Below, piece by piece: positions 7,251 through 17,300 of a stretch of DNA of 34,012 bases (position 1 is the first letter of the stretch; each line of letters starts with the position of its first letter). A program made the translations under genes and the position numbers. Source of the DNA: Saprospiraceae bacterium (lineage in GTDB: Bacteria > Bacteroidota > Bacteroidia > Chitinophagales > Saprospiraceae); assembly GCA_027486765.1 (NCBI GenBank), contig JAIXOO010000084.1:1-34012 (forward strand), given 5' to 3'. The notes under the pieces are model-generated. The model did no database searches and had not been told where the DNA came from. It was given only the letters and a program-made list of their open reading frames with translations.

Positions 7251-10200
7251 ATTTCACAATGGTAATGTCACCTTTGATGATGAGTCCGTCGGAAATATCT
7301 AGTCTCAAAATGTAGTAATAAGTACCTGTTGGCAAGTCCTGGCCGGCGTTATTGGTGCCTTTCCAGTTGTTGACATAAGGTTTGGCCCGGTAGACGATGT
7401 CGCCCCAGCGGTTAAAGATCACAATTTCGTTGTCCTTGTACTGTTCTGGTTGAACTTCAAGCACTTCGAAACGCAATTCATCATTGGCACCATCACCGTT
7501 CGGCGTAATCCCGGTTGGAACCGCAAATTGATATGAATTATCGGAACTGACCTGGATTTTTACAGTTGCGGTATCACAAAGATCGACACAGATTTTGTTA
7601 CAAACCTGATAAACGAATTGATCACTTCCTGTACGGCCAGGCAATCCACGGTAAACCACACTACCACCGTTGATCGCGTCGATGACCCCCAGACTTGGGT
7701 CCTTTGCCACGCTTACCACAAAGCCAGCTGTACCACTGATTTTCTGGTCATTGGCGACTACATTGATAGCTGCTGTAGGTTTGTCAGCAGTAGCAACGAA
7801 GTTGTCCAACCGATCATCCGCAGCAATGGGCGCGGTCTCGCGCACGATGCTCAAGCTATCCCGGCTGTAGTTTGGACAGTCTGCTGTAGACAAGGACCAA
7901 ATAAAGCGGTTGCTTCCATCCTTTAAGCCCAAAGCCATCGTGCTGGCCAAGGCTGGCATTTCAATGGTGATCCCGTTTGGCCCTGACCATTGTCCCGTAG
8001 TACCTGCTGGCAAGTTACCGATCAGCGGTGCTTCATCATTACAGGTAGTTGTATCCCGACCTGCGGAGGCACGAGCCAGAGAATTGTCCAGTGAAACCGT
8101 TACCATAGACTCACTCGTACAGCCGTTATTGCTATTGGTCACCACCAATTTGTAGGTTCCCGGTGCGTTGACTTGAGGAGTCAAAGTATTGTCGGGCGTA
8201 ATGGCACCATTGCCACTGCCAACTGTCCATTTGTAGGTGATCCCTGCGCCTGTAGCCGATCCAGCTCCGTTGAGGGAAACCTTCACACCAGCACAAGCAA
8301 TCGGAACCGGAGTGACGGCCTGAACAACTGGTTTTTGCGAATCATCAGCAATGGTTGTAGTTGCTTTGGTCGAACATGAGTTTTGGGTATTCAAAATAGT
8401 CAGTTCGTAAGTACCGCCTTTAGATGCACTGATTTGTAATGGGTTTGCACCAGGCGTTACTGCTTGTCCATCGGGGCCTTTCCAAGTGACCTGAAACAGC
8501 GCACCTTGAGAACCCGTGGCAGTCACTTGAACGGCGGGAGTTTTACAGGTAATGGCAGGTGCCTGAGCGATGGATGCTTGTGGTGCAGCTTTATCCGAAG
8601 TGACAATCAAACTATCTGCGCGGAAACAACCATTTGCAGTATCCCGCACAGTCAGGACATATACTCCTGGCTGGGTGATTTTAGCTTGGAGCGCATTGGC
8701 GGGAGCAGGTGTTGCACCACCACCTTTCGCTGTCCAGGTGTAAGTAAATTTCGTCCCTGTCGAAGAACCTGTACCATTTAAGGAAAGGGTATCCGTTTTA
8801 CAGCTCAAAGCTTGATCTACCCCCGCTTGTGCTACCGGGCGCATTGTATCTGCTGTAATTTGTGCCAGTCCTTCACCGATACATCCTGTGGTTGAATTGG
8901 TCACTTTGATGGAATAAGATCCTGCTCTATTCACGCTGGAACTGACCGTAGCACCACCACTTACAATGTTTCCATTGGTAGTTGTCCACTCAAATCTGTA
9001 ATTCGCAGTGGCCGGACTAACCGTAGCAGTTAGGGTAGCATTTGGTGTTTTACAGGAAATTTTCGGCAGGTTAGCAATGGTCACCTGCGGCAATGCTGCA
9101 TCTTGAGCGATGACCGCAGAATCTACTACCGAACAACCACTCAGAGTATCCACAGCCTGTAAGCGATAGGTACCTCCTGCCGTGATGCGCAGCCTGGTAG
9201 AGTCTTTGGCAAATGCTTGTCCATCCTTCGTCCAGTTGATGCTCAGGTTTTGGCTTCCACCCACCGTAGCAGTCAAAGACAGGCTAGGTGCAGTACACGT
9301 CAAGGTTCCCCCAGCACTGACATCAACCGTTGGGGTGGTTTTATTCTCTTTGACGACTACCGTGTCATTGGTTACACAACCACTCGCTGTATTGGTAACT
9401 GCCAGGAAATAAGTCCCTTGAGCTGTAACAACTGCATTGAGAATGGTATCAGTACCTACTTCAAATTTGCCACCGGCTGTACTGGTCCATTTCGCCTTAA
9501 ATTGGGGGGTGTTGCTGAGGCTGGTGGTCAGCACTGGCTTATCCGTTTTACAGGAAATATCAATATCTTGGGATCCAATAATCTTGGGAAAATCTGGACT
9601 TGGCTTTACCAAAATGGTATCTATGTCCAAACAACCATTCGCTTCATCTACGATCCGAAGGCGATACACACCCTGTTTTGTAACGTCAAATTTGATGCCC
9701 CGGCTCAGAATAGTGTTGCTTTCATCCAACCATTCATAAATAACCGGAACACTGTTCTGTGATTTGCTCGCATCAAGGGTCACTGTTTCACCTTTACAAC
9801 CTAAAAGAAGGTCTTCGCCGGCGTTTGCAACGGGCCGGGTTTGAGCACTTTTAACTTCTACAGTATCCACGGAGAAACAACGGGTGATGCTATCCCGAAC
9901 TTCCAAGGTATAAAAACCTGGATTGGTTGCTTTAGGATTAAGCGAGCTTATTTCAGCAGGATCGATGGTCGTACCTACCGGGCCACTCCATTTGTATTTG
10001 AGTGTAGTTCCCTGGGTAGATTTGCTACCATCTAGGCGAAGGGTATCCCCTCGACAATCAAGCAAGACATCATTTCCTGCATCTGCCAGCGGAGTAAGAG
10101 CATTGCTTACTACCACCGTGTCTCGACCCGCGCAGCCAGTCTTTTTATCCAAAACAGTAAAAACATAGATGCCCGGTTCATCCACGATGGTGAAAGTTCG

Positions 10201-12924
10201 ATCTGTAGTACCAGTGATCGAGCCAGTAACCGCAGCCCAGTTGTAAACGATATCTGCGCCTGTCGAACCACTTGCGTTAAGGCGTAAGGCGCCAATACAA
10301 CCTTTCGTTGTATCTCGTCCCGCATTCGCAGCAGGTACAACCGTGTTTTCCCCAATCATAAAGGTATCTACTCGAATAATCGCGTCTGCCCCCAGGCCAC
10401 TGAATATGCGCAATTGCACTCTACCAGTGGGTAAATTGATTGCTTTTTGCGTGAATTGAAGCGGCCCAGTTTGATCCAGAACTGTCCAGGTATAAGAGAA
10501 ATTTCCTTCCACACCAGTACCAGTAACAGCTTTTACTGCAATCGTACCATTGCTAAGACCTGGACAAGAAACCGAAGTGATTAAGGTGTCAACAATCAGG
10601 ATGGTGTCTTTGATACAAACTTCACCCGCTTTAGGGAACACACTGCCTACTCCATCCAGTGTTGTCACAGAAGGGTTGGGGCTATTGTTGATGTCAATTT
10701 TATGGCATTCATTAACGCCTCCGATCAATTCAAAACACATGGTAAAAATGGTTGAAGAATCGGCCAAATCCTTACCAGAAGGATCGCTGTAATCCACCGT
10801 CATTACCCCTACATTTGCCGAAGCCACATCCAAAGTAAACCCGGTCAATCCATTGGCAGGAGCAGCAGAAACAAATTTCAATGCAGTGGGCCAGTTGACT
10901 TTGAATTGGGTAGAGGTTACTTTTTTAAAGCTCTCCACCTTAAAATCTACACATACGGTATCTTTTATGTATCCAGTATTTTCACCCATCAAAAGGAAGA
11001 ATCCAGTTGGGTTTAAGATACAAACATTGGTAGGCGCTCCAGTAATGCCTACGTTTTTACCGTTGGAAGTACTGAGAATAGCCTGGCTTTCCAGCGGGAA
11101 ATCCAAAATTTCGATGTTGTTGTCGCAATTGTCTTGGGTGCCCAACTCTCCGGGAGAAGGGCCAATGATTTTGTAACAAACCTGGAAAATCACGGTTCCT
11201 TCCGGTGCAGTAACGGGCGTTTGAGTTTCATAGTTAAACGTCAGTGCGCCACCTGAAGCACCTGCTGTATCAAAATTGGTGTTGAAATTTAATCCCGGAA
11301 GCCTTGTAGTATTGAGGTTTTTGACCTGAGTGAATTGAATGTCGGCAGGTTCCCAGCTCAAGGAGAATTGAAAGTCAATGACATTTTGGAAATTGCCGAC
11401 CTTTACATCAGTACAAATCTCGTCACCAGGTTTGCCATTTCCTGCCGTGAGTACTACCCGTACCCCAGCAGGCTGTTTGATTTGCACTTCACAGTTGCTA
11501 GGTGCCAACCCTTTATTGAGTACACTACCTCTTTCGTTGATGACGGCTGTGTTTCGGTTCAATTGTACAGGTGCTTCCAGAATGCTATCTCCGGGACTAG
11601 TACCGCCCAAACCTATCGCTTTGAAACAAACCGAAAAGACCTCCTCTCCAGCTCCCACGTTGGCAGAAAGGTTACCAGCTGCTGCCCAGTTTAAGCCCAA
11701 AACACCATTGGCCACGTTGGCTTTGTTAAAAAGCGCATCTACCAAACCAGGTACCTTGTTACCAGTAGGGATAGAAACTCTGACAAACTGCAAAGCGTTT
11801 GCGTTCCATTCCGTGAGGAAATTCAGGGAATTAATGTTCGGAGTTCCTTGTGGCGCAGTCACTTTGACACATACTTCCTGATTGATTTGCACTGGAGCTC
11901 CACAATCAATGGCCAGTTTTAGGCCGGGAGGGTCACACTGGTCAATCGTGATGTACGTTGAGGCACCAATGATCGGAATCACTTCTCCTTCTTTAACTGT
12001 ATTAATGGCCTCCCTTTTGGTTGGTACATCGGAGAACGAAACCTCAGCCAGATCGGAACCACAAGGGCCGATGATTTTAAAGTAAACTTGAAAAATAGCA
12101 GTACTGTCTTTCAAGGTTGTACCATTTCCCAGCGGATCGATGTACGACCAGGAAACGGTTAAGTTTCCTTCGTCAATACTACCCAGAGGGTCATTAGGGC
12201 GTCCAAAACTACTTGTTGAGAGGTTAGTCAAGGCTTCCAATGGCACAACACTACTGAACTTCAATAAGGTAGTATCATAGTTCATCGAGAACTGACAGCT
12301 GGTCAATTTGTCGAATCCACTCACTTTTACATTGATAAAAACAATATCACCTGTATTACCCGCAGCCTCGGTGGCGAAAAGCCGAATTGGACGAACACCA
12401 ACAGCAACGTCTCCTACGGTTGAATTGGGATTGTACCCAATGGGTGAACAATTGTTGGCACCAAAATAGCGCCTGAAAATGATAGGGTCTAAATCTCCGG
12501 TAAAATCCCGATCATCAGTTGGACCTACACTAGTGGCTTGCCCATATTTACCGATCACTTTAAAACATACTTCGAAGATGGTTTCAAAGTCATTGACCGT
12601 AATCGAATTGGCTTCAGAACAGTCCCCAGGGGACCAGTTCATGAACAACAATCCCGATTTAGCGCGGCTAGCATTGAAGTCAGCAACATCCAGACCAGGC
12701 AATACCCCGGTGACCCGCACTTCCTTGAACTCCAAAATTGTGCTATCCCAACGAATGGGCAATTTTACTGAAGTGATGTCGGTAAAGTCTTTGACCGTCA
12801 CTTTAATACAAATCTCTTCCCCAGTGTTTTTTACCCCGGAAGAAAAGTTAACCGAGGGCCCTTGAGCCCAGGCCATCATTTGAACAGCTAGGACAAAACC
12901 TAGCAGAGCAAGAATTTTTTTCAT
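7249..12924 (-). CDS. Giant T9SS adhesin: five cohesin-like domains, SprB-like and PKD repeats, type B sorting domain
   Basis: The protein has 1891 aa. MKKILALLGFVLAVQMMAWAQ is a clean Sec signal peptide and sets the start at 12924 (the frame is open 30 bases further). Then, roughly: five cohesin-like beta-sandwich domains of 133-156 residues (about 22-775), each with an (E)ICIKV-type strand, LxFxxV and VCFKxIG; one SprB-like segment (about 775-865) starting VSCPGLSNGTIAV; nine PKD/Ig-like repeats of about 82 residues, each with a (S/T)C strand and a late GC pair likely to form a disulfide; a tenth divergent repeat; a cadherin-like segment with VVANDQ; and a 91-residue CHU_C domain starting VPTGITPNGDGAND with FNRWGDIVY and GTYYYIL. 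The last is the type B signal for export by T9SS and surface attachment. Likely function: cell-surface adhesion, gliding, or scaffold for binding partners. No dockerin was seen in the window. The PorP/SprF gene lies 70 bp upstream, probably co-transcribed. Confidence 0.93.
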   Translation of the reverse strand: MKKILALLGFVLAVQMMAWAQGPSVNFSSGVKNTGEEICIKVTVKDFTDITSVKLPIRWDSTILEFKEVRVTGVLPGLDVADFNASRAKSGLLFMNWSPGDCSEANSITVNDFETIFEVCFKVIGKYGQATSVGPTDDRDFTGDLDPIIFRRYFGANNCSPIGYNPNSTVGDVAVGVRPIRLFATEAAGNTGDIVFINVKVSGFDKLTSCQFSMNYDTTLLKFSSVVPLEALTNLSTSSFGRPNDPLGSIDEGNLTVSWSYIDPLGNGTTLKDSTAIFQVYFKIIGPCGSDLAEVSFSDVPTKREAINTVKEGEVIPIIGASTYITIDQCDPPGLKLAIDCGAPVQINQEVCVKVTAPQGTPNINSLNFLTEWNANALQFVRVSIPTGNKVPGLVDALFNKANVANGVLGLNWAAAGNLSANVGAGEEVFSVCFKAIGLGGTSPGDSILEAPVQLNRNTAVINERGSVLNKGLAPSNCEVQIKQPAGVRVVLTAGNGKPGDEICTDVKVGNFQNVIDFQFSLSWEPADIQFTQVKNLNTTRLPGLNFNTNFDTAGASGGALTFNYETQTPVTAPEGTVIFQVCYKIIGPSPGELGTQDNCDNNIEILDFPLESQAILSTSNGKNVGITGAPTNVCILNPTGFFLLMGENTGYIKDTVCVDFKVESFKKVTSTQFKVNWPTALKFVSAAPANGLTGFTLDVASANVGVMTVDYSDPSGKDLADSSTIFTMCFELIGGVNECHKIDINNSPNPSVTTLDGVGSVFPKAGEVCIKDTILIVDTLITSVSCPGLSNGTIAVKAVTGTGVEGNFSYTWTVLDQTGPLQFTQKAINLPTGRVQLRIFSGLGADAIIRVDTFMIGENTVVPAANAGRDTTKGCIGALRLNASGSTGADIVYNWAAVTGSITGTTDRTFTIVDEPGIYVFTVLDKKTGCAGRDTVVVSNALTPLADAGNDVLLDCRGDTLRLDGSKSTQGTTLKYKWSGPVGTTIDPAEISSLNPKATNPGFYTLEVRDSITRCFSVDTVEVKSAQTRPVANAGEDLLLGCKGETVTLDASKSQNSVPVIYEWLDESNTILSRGIKFDVTKQGVYRLRIVDEANGCLDIDTILVKPSPDFPKIIGSQDIDISCKTDKPVLTTSLSNTPQFKAKWTSTAGGKFEVGTDTILNAVVTAQGTYFLAVTNTASGCVTNDTVVVKENKTTPTVDVSAGGTLTCTAPSLSLTATVGGSQNLSINWTKDGQAFAKDSTRLRITAGGTYRLQAVDTLSGCSVVDSAVIAQDAALPQVTIANLPKISCKTPNATLTATVSPATANYRFEWTTTNGNIVSGGATVSSSVNRAGSYSIKVTNSTTGCIGEGLAQITADTMRPVAQAGVDQALSCKTDTLSLNGTGSSTGTKFTYTWTAKGGGATPAPANALQAKITQPGVYVLTVRDTANGCFRADSLIVTSDKAAPQASIAQAPAITCKTPAVQVTATGSQGALFQVTWKGPDGQAVTPGANPLQISASKGGTYELTILNTQNSCSTKATTTIADDSQKPVVQAVTPVPIACAGVKVSLNGAGSATGAGITYKWTVGSGNGAITPDNTLTPQVNAPGTYKLVVTNSNNGCTSESMVTVSLDNSLARASAGRDTTTCNDEAPLIGNLPAGTTGQWSGPNGITIEMPALASTMALGLKDGSNRFIWSLSTADCPNYSRDSLSIVRETAPIAADDRLDNFVATADKPTAAINVVANDQKISGTAGFVVSVAKDPSLGVIDAINGGSVVYRGLPGRTGSDQFVYQVCNKICVDLCDTATVKIQVSSDNSYQFAVPTGITPNGDGANDELRFEVLEVQPEQYKDNEIVIFNRWGDIVYRAKPYVNNWKGTNNAGQDLPTGTYYYILRLDISDGLIIKGDITIVK

Positions 12925-12994
12925 GGAAGAATGAATTTGGGACATGATGTCCATTTTCCAGTCTTAATTCAATTCATGGAAATGAACCGAGCTA

Positions 12995-13951
12995 TCAATT
13001 TTGGAACGACAAGGTTAAGTTCAATTCATGGGTACCTCCAGTAGAGGGGCCGAATGTACTGAAGTTGTAATCGAAACCATAGCCAAAGCGGAAAGTATTG
13101 TTTAACCCCGCATTTTCACCGAGTACAAACCCTGTTTCCAGGTGTACAGCTCCTGCCGAAGAACCACCTGCCCCGATCCAAAGTGCCGTTGGCATTTGAT
13201 AGCGCAAGTTGACATCAACGTTGACTGGTGCATTGGGGGTGTATTTTACCCACATGGATGGCTCAAGAAAACCATCATTGCGGAAAAACTTGTAATACCC
13301 GATTTGTCCGTAGAAGTGTTGGACCCTTTTGGTGAAAAACTCACCCTGATCATTGGTAAAGGTGAGATCCAAGCCAAAAGCCTGTGGGACAGAAAGGCCA
13401 GCGTAGAAGTAGTCGTCCGAGAATCGACCACCGACTGCTTTGTAAAAAAACATGCCCACACCTACATCAGGGAACATTTGACCCTGGTCAGCTCCTGAAA
13501 GCGCATCGTTGTCATCTCGAAGTCTGATTTCAGAAGAGCGAACACGGTACTGTACCATCCCCGCAGTGAGGCCAATCGACAAACCTCCGTATTCGGGATC
13601 TTCGCTCAATACCCCGGCAATGCGACCGTAAAAACCTGTGAACCCTGTTGGGCCAGTTTGGTCGTTGATCAATTGACCGCCGAACATCATGGCTACTCCG
13701 CTGCCGCTGGAATTGAGATAGGAGGCGCGCAGCGTTTGAGTTTTGGGTGCAGAACCGCCGAAACCAGCCCACTGGCTACGGTACGAAGCCCCAACACTGA
13801 TGTTGTTACCATATGCAAGAAAATCCGACTCAACCGCTGCCGGGTTGATAATTGTCTGATTTTCACGATACTGGGTAAACAGGGAAAGCTGTTGAGCAAA
13901 TGACACAGCGGTCGTCAATAAAAAAATGACAAGTAAACATACTCTGGTCAT
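12995..13951 (-). CDS. PorP/SprF family T9SS-associated outer membrane protein
   Basis: The protein has 318 aa. Signal peptide MTRVCLLVIFLLTTAVSFAQ is followed by the family hallmark QLSLFTQYRENQTIINPAAV, then alternating amphipathic strands, GFTGFYGRIAGVL, an SVPQAFGLDL segment, and a C-terminal strand ending LTLSFQN with a terminal aromatic-x-Asn as in outer-membrane beta-barrels. The usual family length is about 300-340. PorP/SprF proteins work with individual type B T9SS cargo, helping it to leave or stay on the surface; the partner here is clearly the adhesin gene just downstream. The frame is open to 13984, but the ATG at 13951 starts the signal peptide. A TAATTTTG box on the minus strand at 13980-13973 could be its -7 element, but no convincing -33 box was seen. 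Confidence 0.9.
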   Translation of the reverse strand: MTRVCLLVIFLLTTAVSFAQQLSLFTQYRENQTIINPAAVESDFLAYGNNISVGASYRSQWAGFGGSAPKTQTLRASYLNSSGSGVAMMFGGQLINDQTGPTGFTGFYGRIAGVLSEDPEYGGLSIGLTAGMVQYRVRSSEIRLRDDNDALSGADQGQMFPDVGVGMFFYKAVGGRFSDDYFYAGLSVPQAFGLDLTFTNDQGEFFTKRVQHFYGQIGYYKFFRNDGFLEPSMWVKYTPNAPVNVDVNLRYQMPTALWIGAGGSSAGAVHLETGFVLGENAGLNNTFRFGYGFDYNFSTFGPSTGGTHELNLTLSFQN

Positions 13952-13984
13952 GGGACGAGTTTTTGAGATGGCCAAAATTACCAA

Positions 13985-14272
13985 AATTCCCTTTGCTTGG
14001 TTGTTAAATAATTTTCAGCCCCAAAAATATCTTTTTTTTACGTATTTGAATTATTTCCACGCAAAATTAAGGCCTCCGTGAAAGATAAAGGAAAACGATA
14101 CACGTAAGTCACTGATAAAGGGCAAAAAAACCATTACAAGCAAAACCAACCTTCGCCAAATGCAGCCGAGTGGCTGTTAGACTTGTCTAGGGTATACCAA
14201 ATCAGGCTGAATTTTAATCGAAGTACTATATGAATGCAGTTTTTTAAAAAATATTTTAAAAAGCCCAAAAAA
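13985..14272. other. Non-coding gap upstream of the PorP/SprF gene
   Basis: About 290 AT-rich bases without a supportable gene on either strand. It probably carries the 5' leader and promoter of the PorP/SprF-adhesin unit. I see no RNA gene or clear operator in it; the A/T runs near 14240-14274 lead into the 16-bp tandem repeat. Confidence 0.6.
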
Positions 14273-14361
14273 AAGGTTCCAGGGTTCCAAGGTTCCAGGG
14301 TTCCAAGGTTCCAGGGTTCGTGGTTCCCTGGAACCTTGGAACTTAGGAACCCTGGAACCTT
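14273..14361. repeat. Three tandem 16-bp units facing their inverted copies (GGTTCCA family)
   Basis: The unit AAGGTTCCAGGGTTCC repeats at 14273-14288 and 14289-14304, and with one change at 14305-14320. The complementary sequence fills 14321-14361. The innermost part pairs AAGGTTCCAGGG (14305-14316) with CCCTGGAACCTT over 12 exact bases. The array abuts the TAA stop (14360-14362) of the 1040-aa gene. Confidence 0.85.
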
Positions 14362-17300
14362 AGTACGTTTTCCAGCGTGTCTTCAGCCCTTTCTTCACCC
14401 CCTTGGCCGCTTTCCCGCTGATGCTGAAAAATTTTTGGGCTTCCTTGAGGCTGGTTTGTGGATTGGCTTCGTGGAAACGATCGGCCATTTTATTCACCAG
14501 TGACTTGAAGTTTTCAGCGGCTGCGCCTGAGGTGGTATAATGGGCATTGAGGATTTCACCAATTAACGGTATTTGGTCGGTAAACAGACAGTTGTGGCCA
14601 ATGAAGTATGCTGCGAAGTCAAAGTGTTTGGGGTCGCGGAGGTATTGTTCCATGGGTTGGATTTTGAAGCCAAAACTCCCCAGGTTGTTGGTTTCGAAAG
14701 CCCGTTCCAGTTTGCGGTATTGGCTTTCAAAAGCTTCCCAGTTTTTATTTTTTTCCAGGTTTTGGAACTCCAATTGGGCCAGTTCAAAATCTTTGGGTGC
14801 TTCGTATTTGCGCAGTGCCTCATTGATGGTATAACTATCGAGGTCGCAATAAGTGGCGGCCTGACAAACCGTGTATATCTTTTGGTAAATGTCGTAAGCA
14901 GCTGCAAACTTGCGTTGATTGATCAATTGTTCGGCGTTTTTCACACCCGTTTCGTACATTTCCCGCTCTTCAAAACAGGATGCTTTGGCAATGTTTTTGT
15001 AGCGATTTTGCAGGGCGGTTGGCACGGGCAAGGGATACGAAGTCATGTATTGCCGGAAAGTTTTCAGTGCTTCGTATTTGGCCTGTTGGTCGTAAGTGCG
15101 TTCAACTTCGCTCAGTTTTTTATCCAACAAATCGGCAAAGACCTGGTCGCGCAAACGAGTAGCTTCGTCGCGCATGGTCAGGCTGCTGGTTTGATTGGAC
15201 TCCACCAATGGCTGCAACAAATCCAGGGCTTTTTGGGCGTTGCCTTGAGCGATCAAGGTCTGCGCACGGGTCAGTTGCAATTTGAATTCGGTGTCCACAA
15301 AAGGATCTGGCTGCTTGTCGCTCACTTTGAGGTTGCGGGCCAAAGTGACGTTCTCCTTGCGCAAACGGGTCAACACTGCGGCAGCATCGTCCAGTGCGCC
15401 AGCCGTAATCATACCCTCCAATAAGCGTTTTTGGGCATCAACTTTGCGGCCAAAAAGGATCGGTCCCCGGGTTACAAACGCATTGGTCAAACTATCGCCA
15501 GACTGGGCGGTGGTGATGAAGGTACTCAGGTCTTCAAAAAGCACCACGCCCGCGTCGATTTGGTCGTTGCGCAGGTATTGATCCAGGTAGCTCAAGGTTC
15601 GCAAACTAAAACTCCGCCGCATACGCGCCACCTGCGCCGTTTGAGTTTCCGTCAAATAAGGGCGATACAAGGTACGCACCGAATCCAGTGAATTGAAGCG
15701 GCGAATGGCCGTTTCCGCAGTGCCGGGGTTGAACATCCAACGCTCCGCTTCTTTGGCCAAAAAACTGTAGTGATCCTGGCTCAGGCGGCGGCGTTCCTCC
15801 CGGCTGTTGTTTTGGGGAAGCGCACCGGTCATTTGTTGTTCGAGGCTTTCCACCTTGTTCAGGGCACGGAACCCTTCCTGAAAACGCTGTTGGTCACGCA
15901 GGTTGCCAATCTTACGCAGGTACTCCTGGTGCAGGTCAACGAGCATATCGTTCGTATTCAAAAACTGAAAGCCAGAGGTCCGCTGCATGTTTTGCAGGTC
16001 GCTAAGTGCAGTTTCGGCCTGGCTCAGGTTGTCGCTGCGCAGGTAATCTACAAAGCGGCGCTGGCTGTTGTCCGAATACTTGCGCAGGGCTTCCTGTTTT
16101 TCTCCCCGCAAGGTAGAGGTCGCATAACTATTGAAATAGCGTGGATTGGCATCGGCGAATACGATCGCCTGGTTGTAGTAATTGTGGATGAGGGACCAAT
16201 CGTTCCCCTGCGCGGCCTGGCGGGCGCGTTGCTGCAAAACGGCGAGCTCGGCCTGATAGGCTTGTTGAATCAAACTTTCCAGCTCCGCAAAGCAAGGGAT
16301 TTGCTCACGTTCATTCAACAGCTTACAGTATTCACCTGCAAAAGTGCGCAGGTGGTCTTCCTTGAGGCGCAGCGTCGGTTGGCGACCAGCCTCCGCGATT
16401 GCATCGTCGCGCTCTTTGTAAATGACGCTGTTGATTTCCCGGTTGAGCTGCTCGGCCATGTAATTGCGGTTGAGGCGAATGGCGTAGCGCAATTGCTCAA
16501 TGCGGCGGCGGTAATCCAACTGCCGCCGACGGTACAGGATGTTTTGAACCTCAGTGCGGGCAGCTTCCCGGATTTTGTAATCCAGGTCATTAAGCGACTT
16601 ATCACTGAGTTGGTATTTTTTGACAAAATCGATGGCGTCCAGGTAGGCGTTTTCTTTGTCCTCAAAAGCAGAGGATTGCTCAATTTTTGTGCGCAAGCGC
16701 GCTAATTCGTCTTCTTGCAAGCGGTACTTGCGGTCGCTGACTTCGGTTTTTTTCCCGCTCAGGTAAGTGGGATTTTCATTGACCAATGTTTCTACGTCCC
16801 CCAAGGCTTTCCATTTTTCCTCAAAAGTGCGCCGACTGGCAATGTTGTTGAGCAGTTCAGTGTAGCGGTCGGCGTGTAATTTTTTCAACAAGTCTTCTGC
16901 GGTAGTCTGGCAGTTCCAGTTGAGTACAGCCAGGCTGTTTTTTTCACAAAAAGACTTGGCTTCTAAAAATTTGCTGCGTTTTTGTTCAAAGCTGTTCGCA
17001 CTTTTCCCCGCCTCGATGAGGGCGTCAAAACGCAACTGGGCATCTTTTTCCCGAATTCGTTCGCTACAATTGTCCGTACTGTAGAGGTCGCAAAGCTCCC
17101 TGGCTTCTTTGAGTCGATCCTGGTTGTTGAGGTCGATCAAACGTTTGGTTTCACGGGAGAAGGCCGTTTTGAGCTGGCTGTCACAATTGTCCAACTTGGC
17201 CGTCGTGCACAGTTCTTTAGCCTGGCGCAACAGGCTGACAACATCAGCACTGCCCTGCGCTCTTTTAAGCAATTCATCAAATTTGGCTTGATCCGTGGTA

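Noticed and set aside
9217-9762. 181-codon ORF antisense to the adhesin
   Set aside because: Shadow of the PKD repeats; the sense strand has clear domains throughout.
14273-14361. Insertion sequence end or attachment site
   Set aside because: No transposase or integrase nearby, and the structure is a tandem word repeat, not a unique terminal repeat.
15770-16705. 311-codon ORF antisense to the 1040-aa gene, with a similar 283-codon one at 14573-15424
   Set aside because: No ribosome binding site, and hydrophobic low-information translations that mirror the Glu/Arg/Gln-rich helical codons of the opposite strand.
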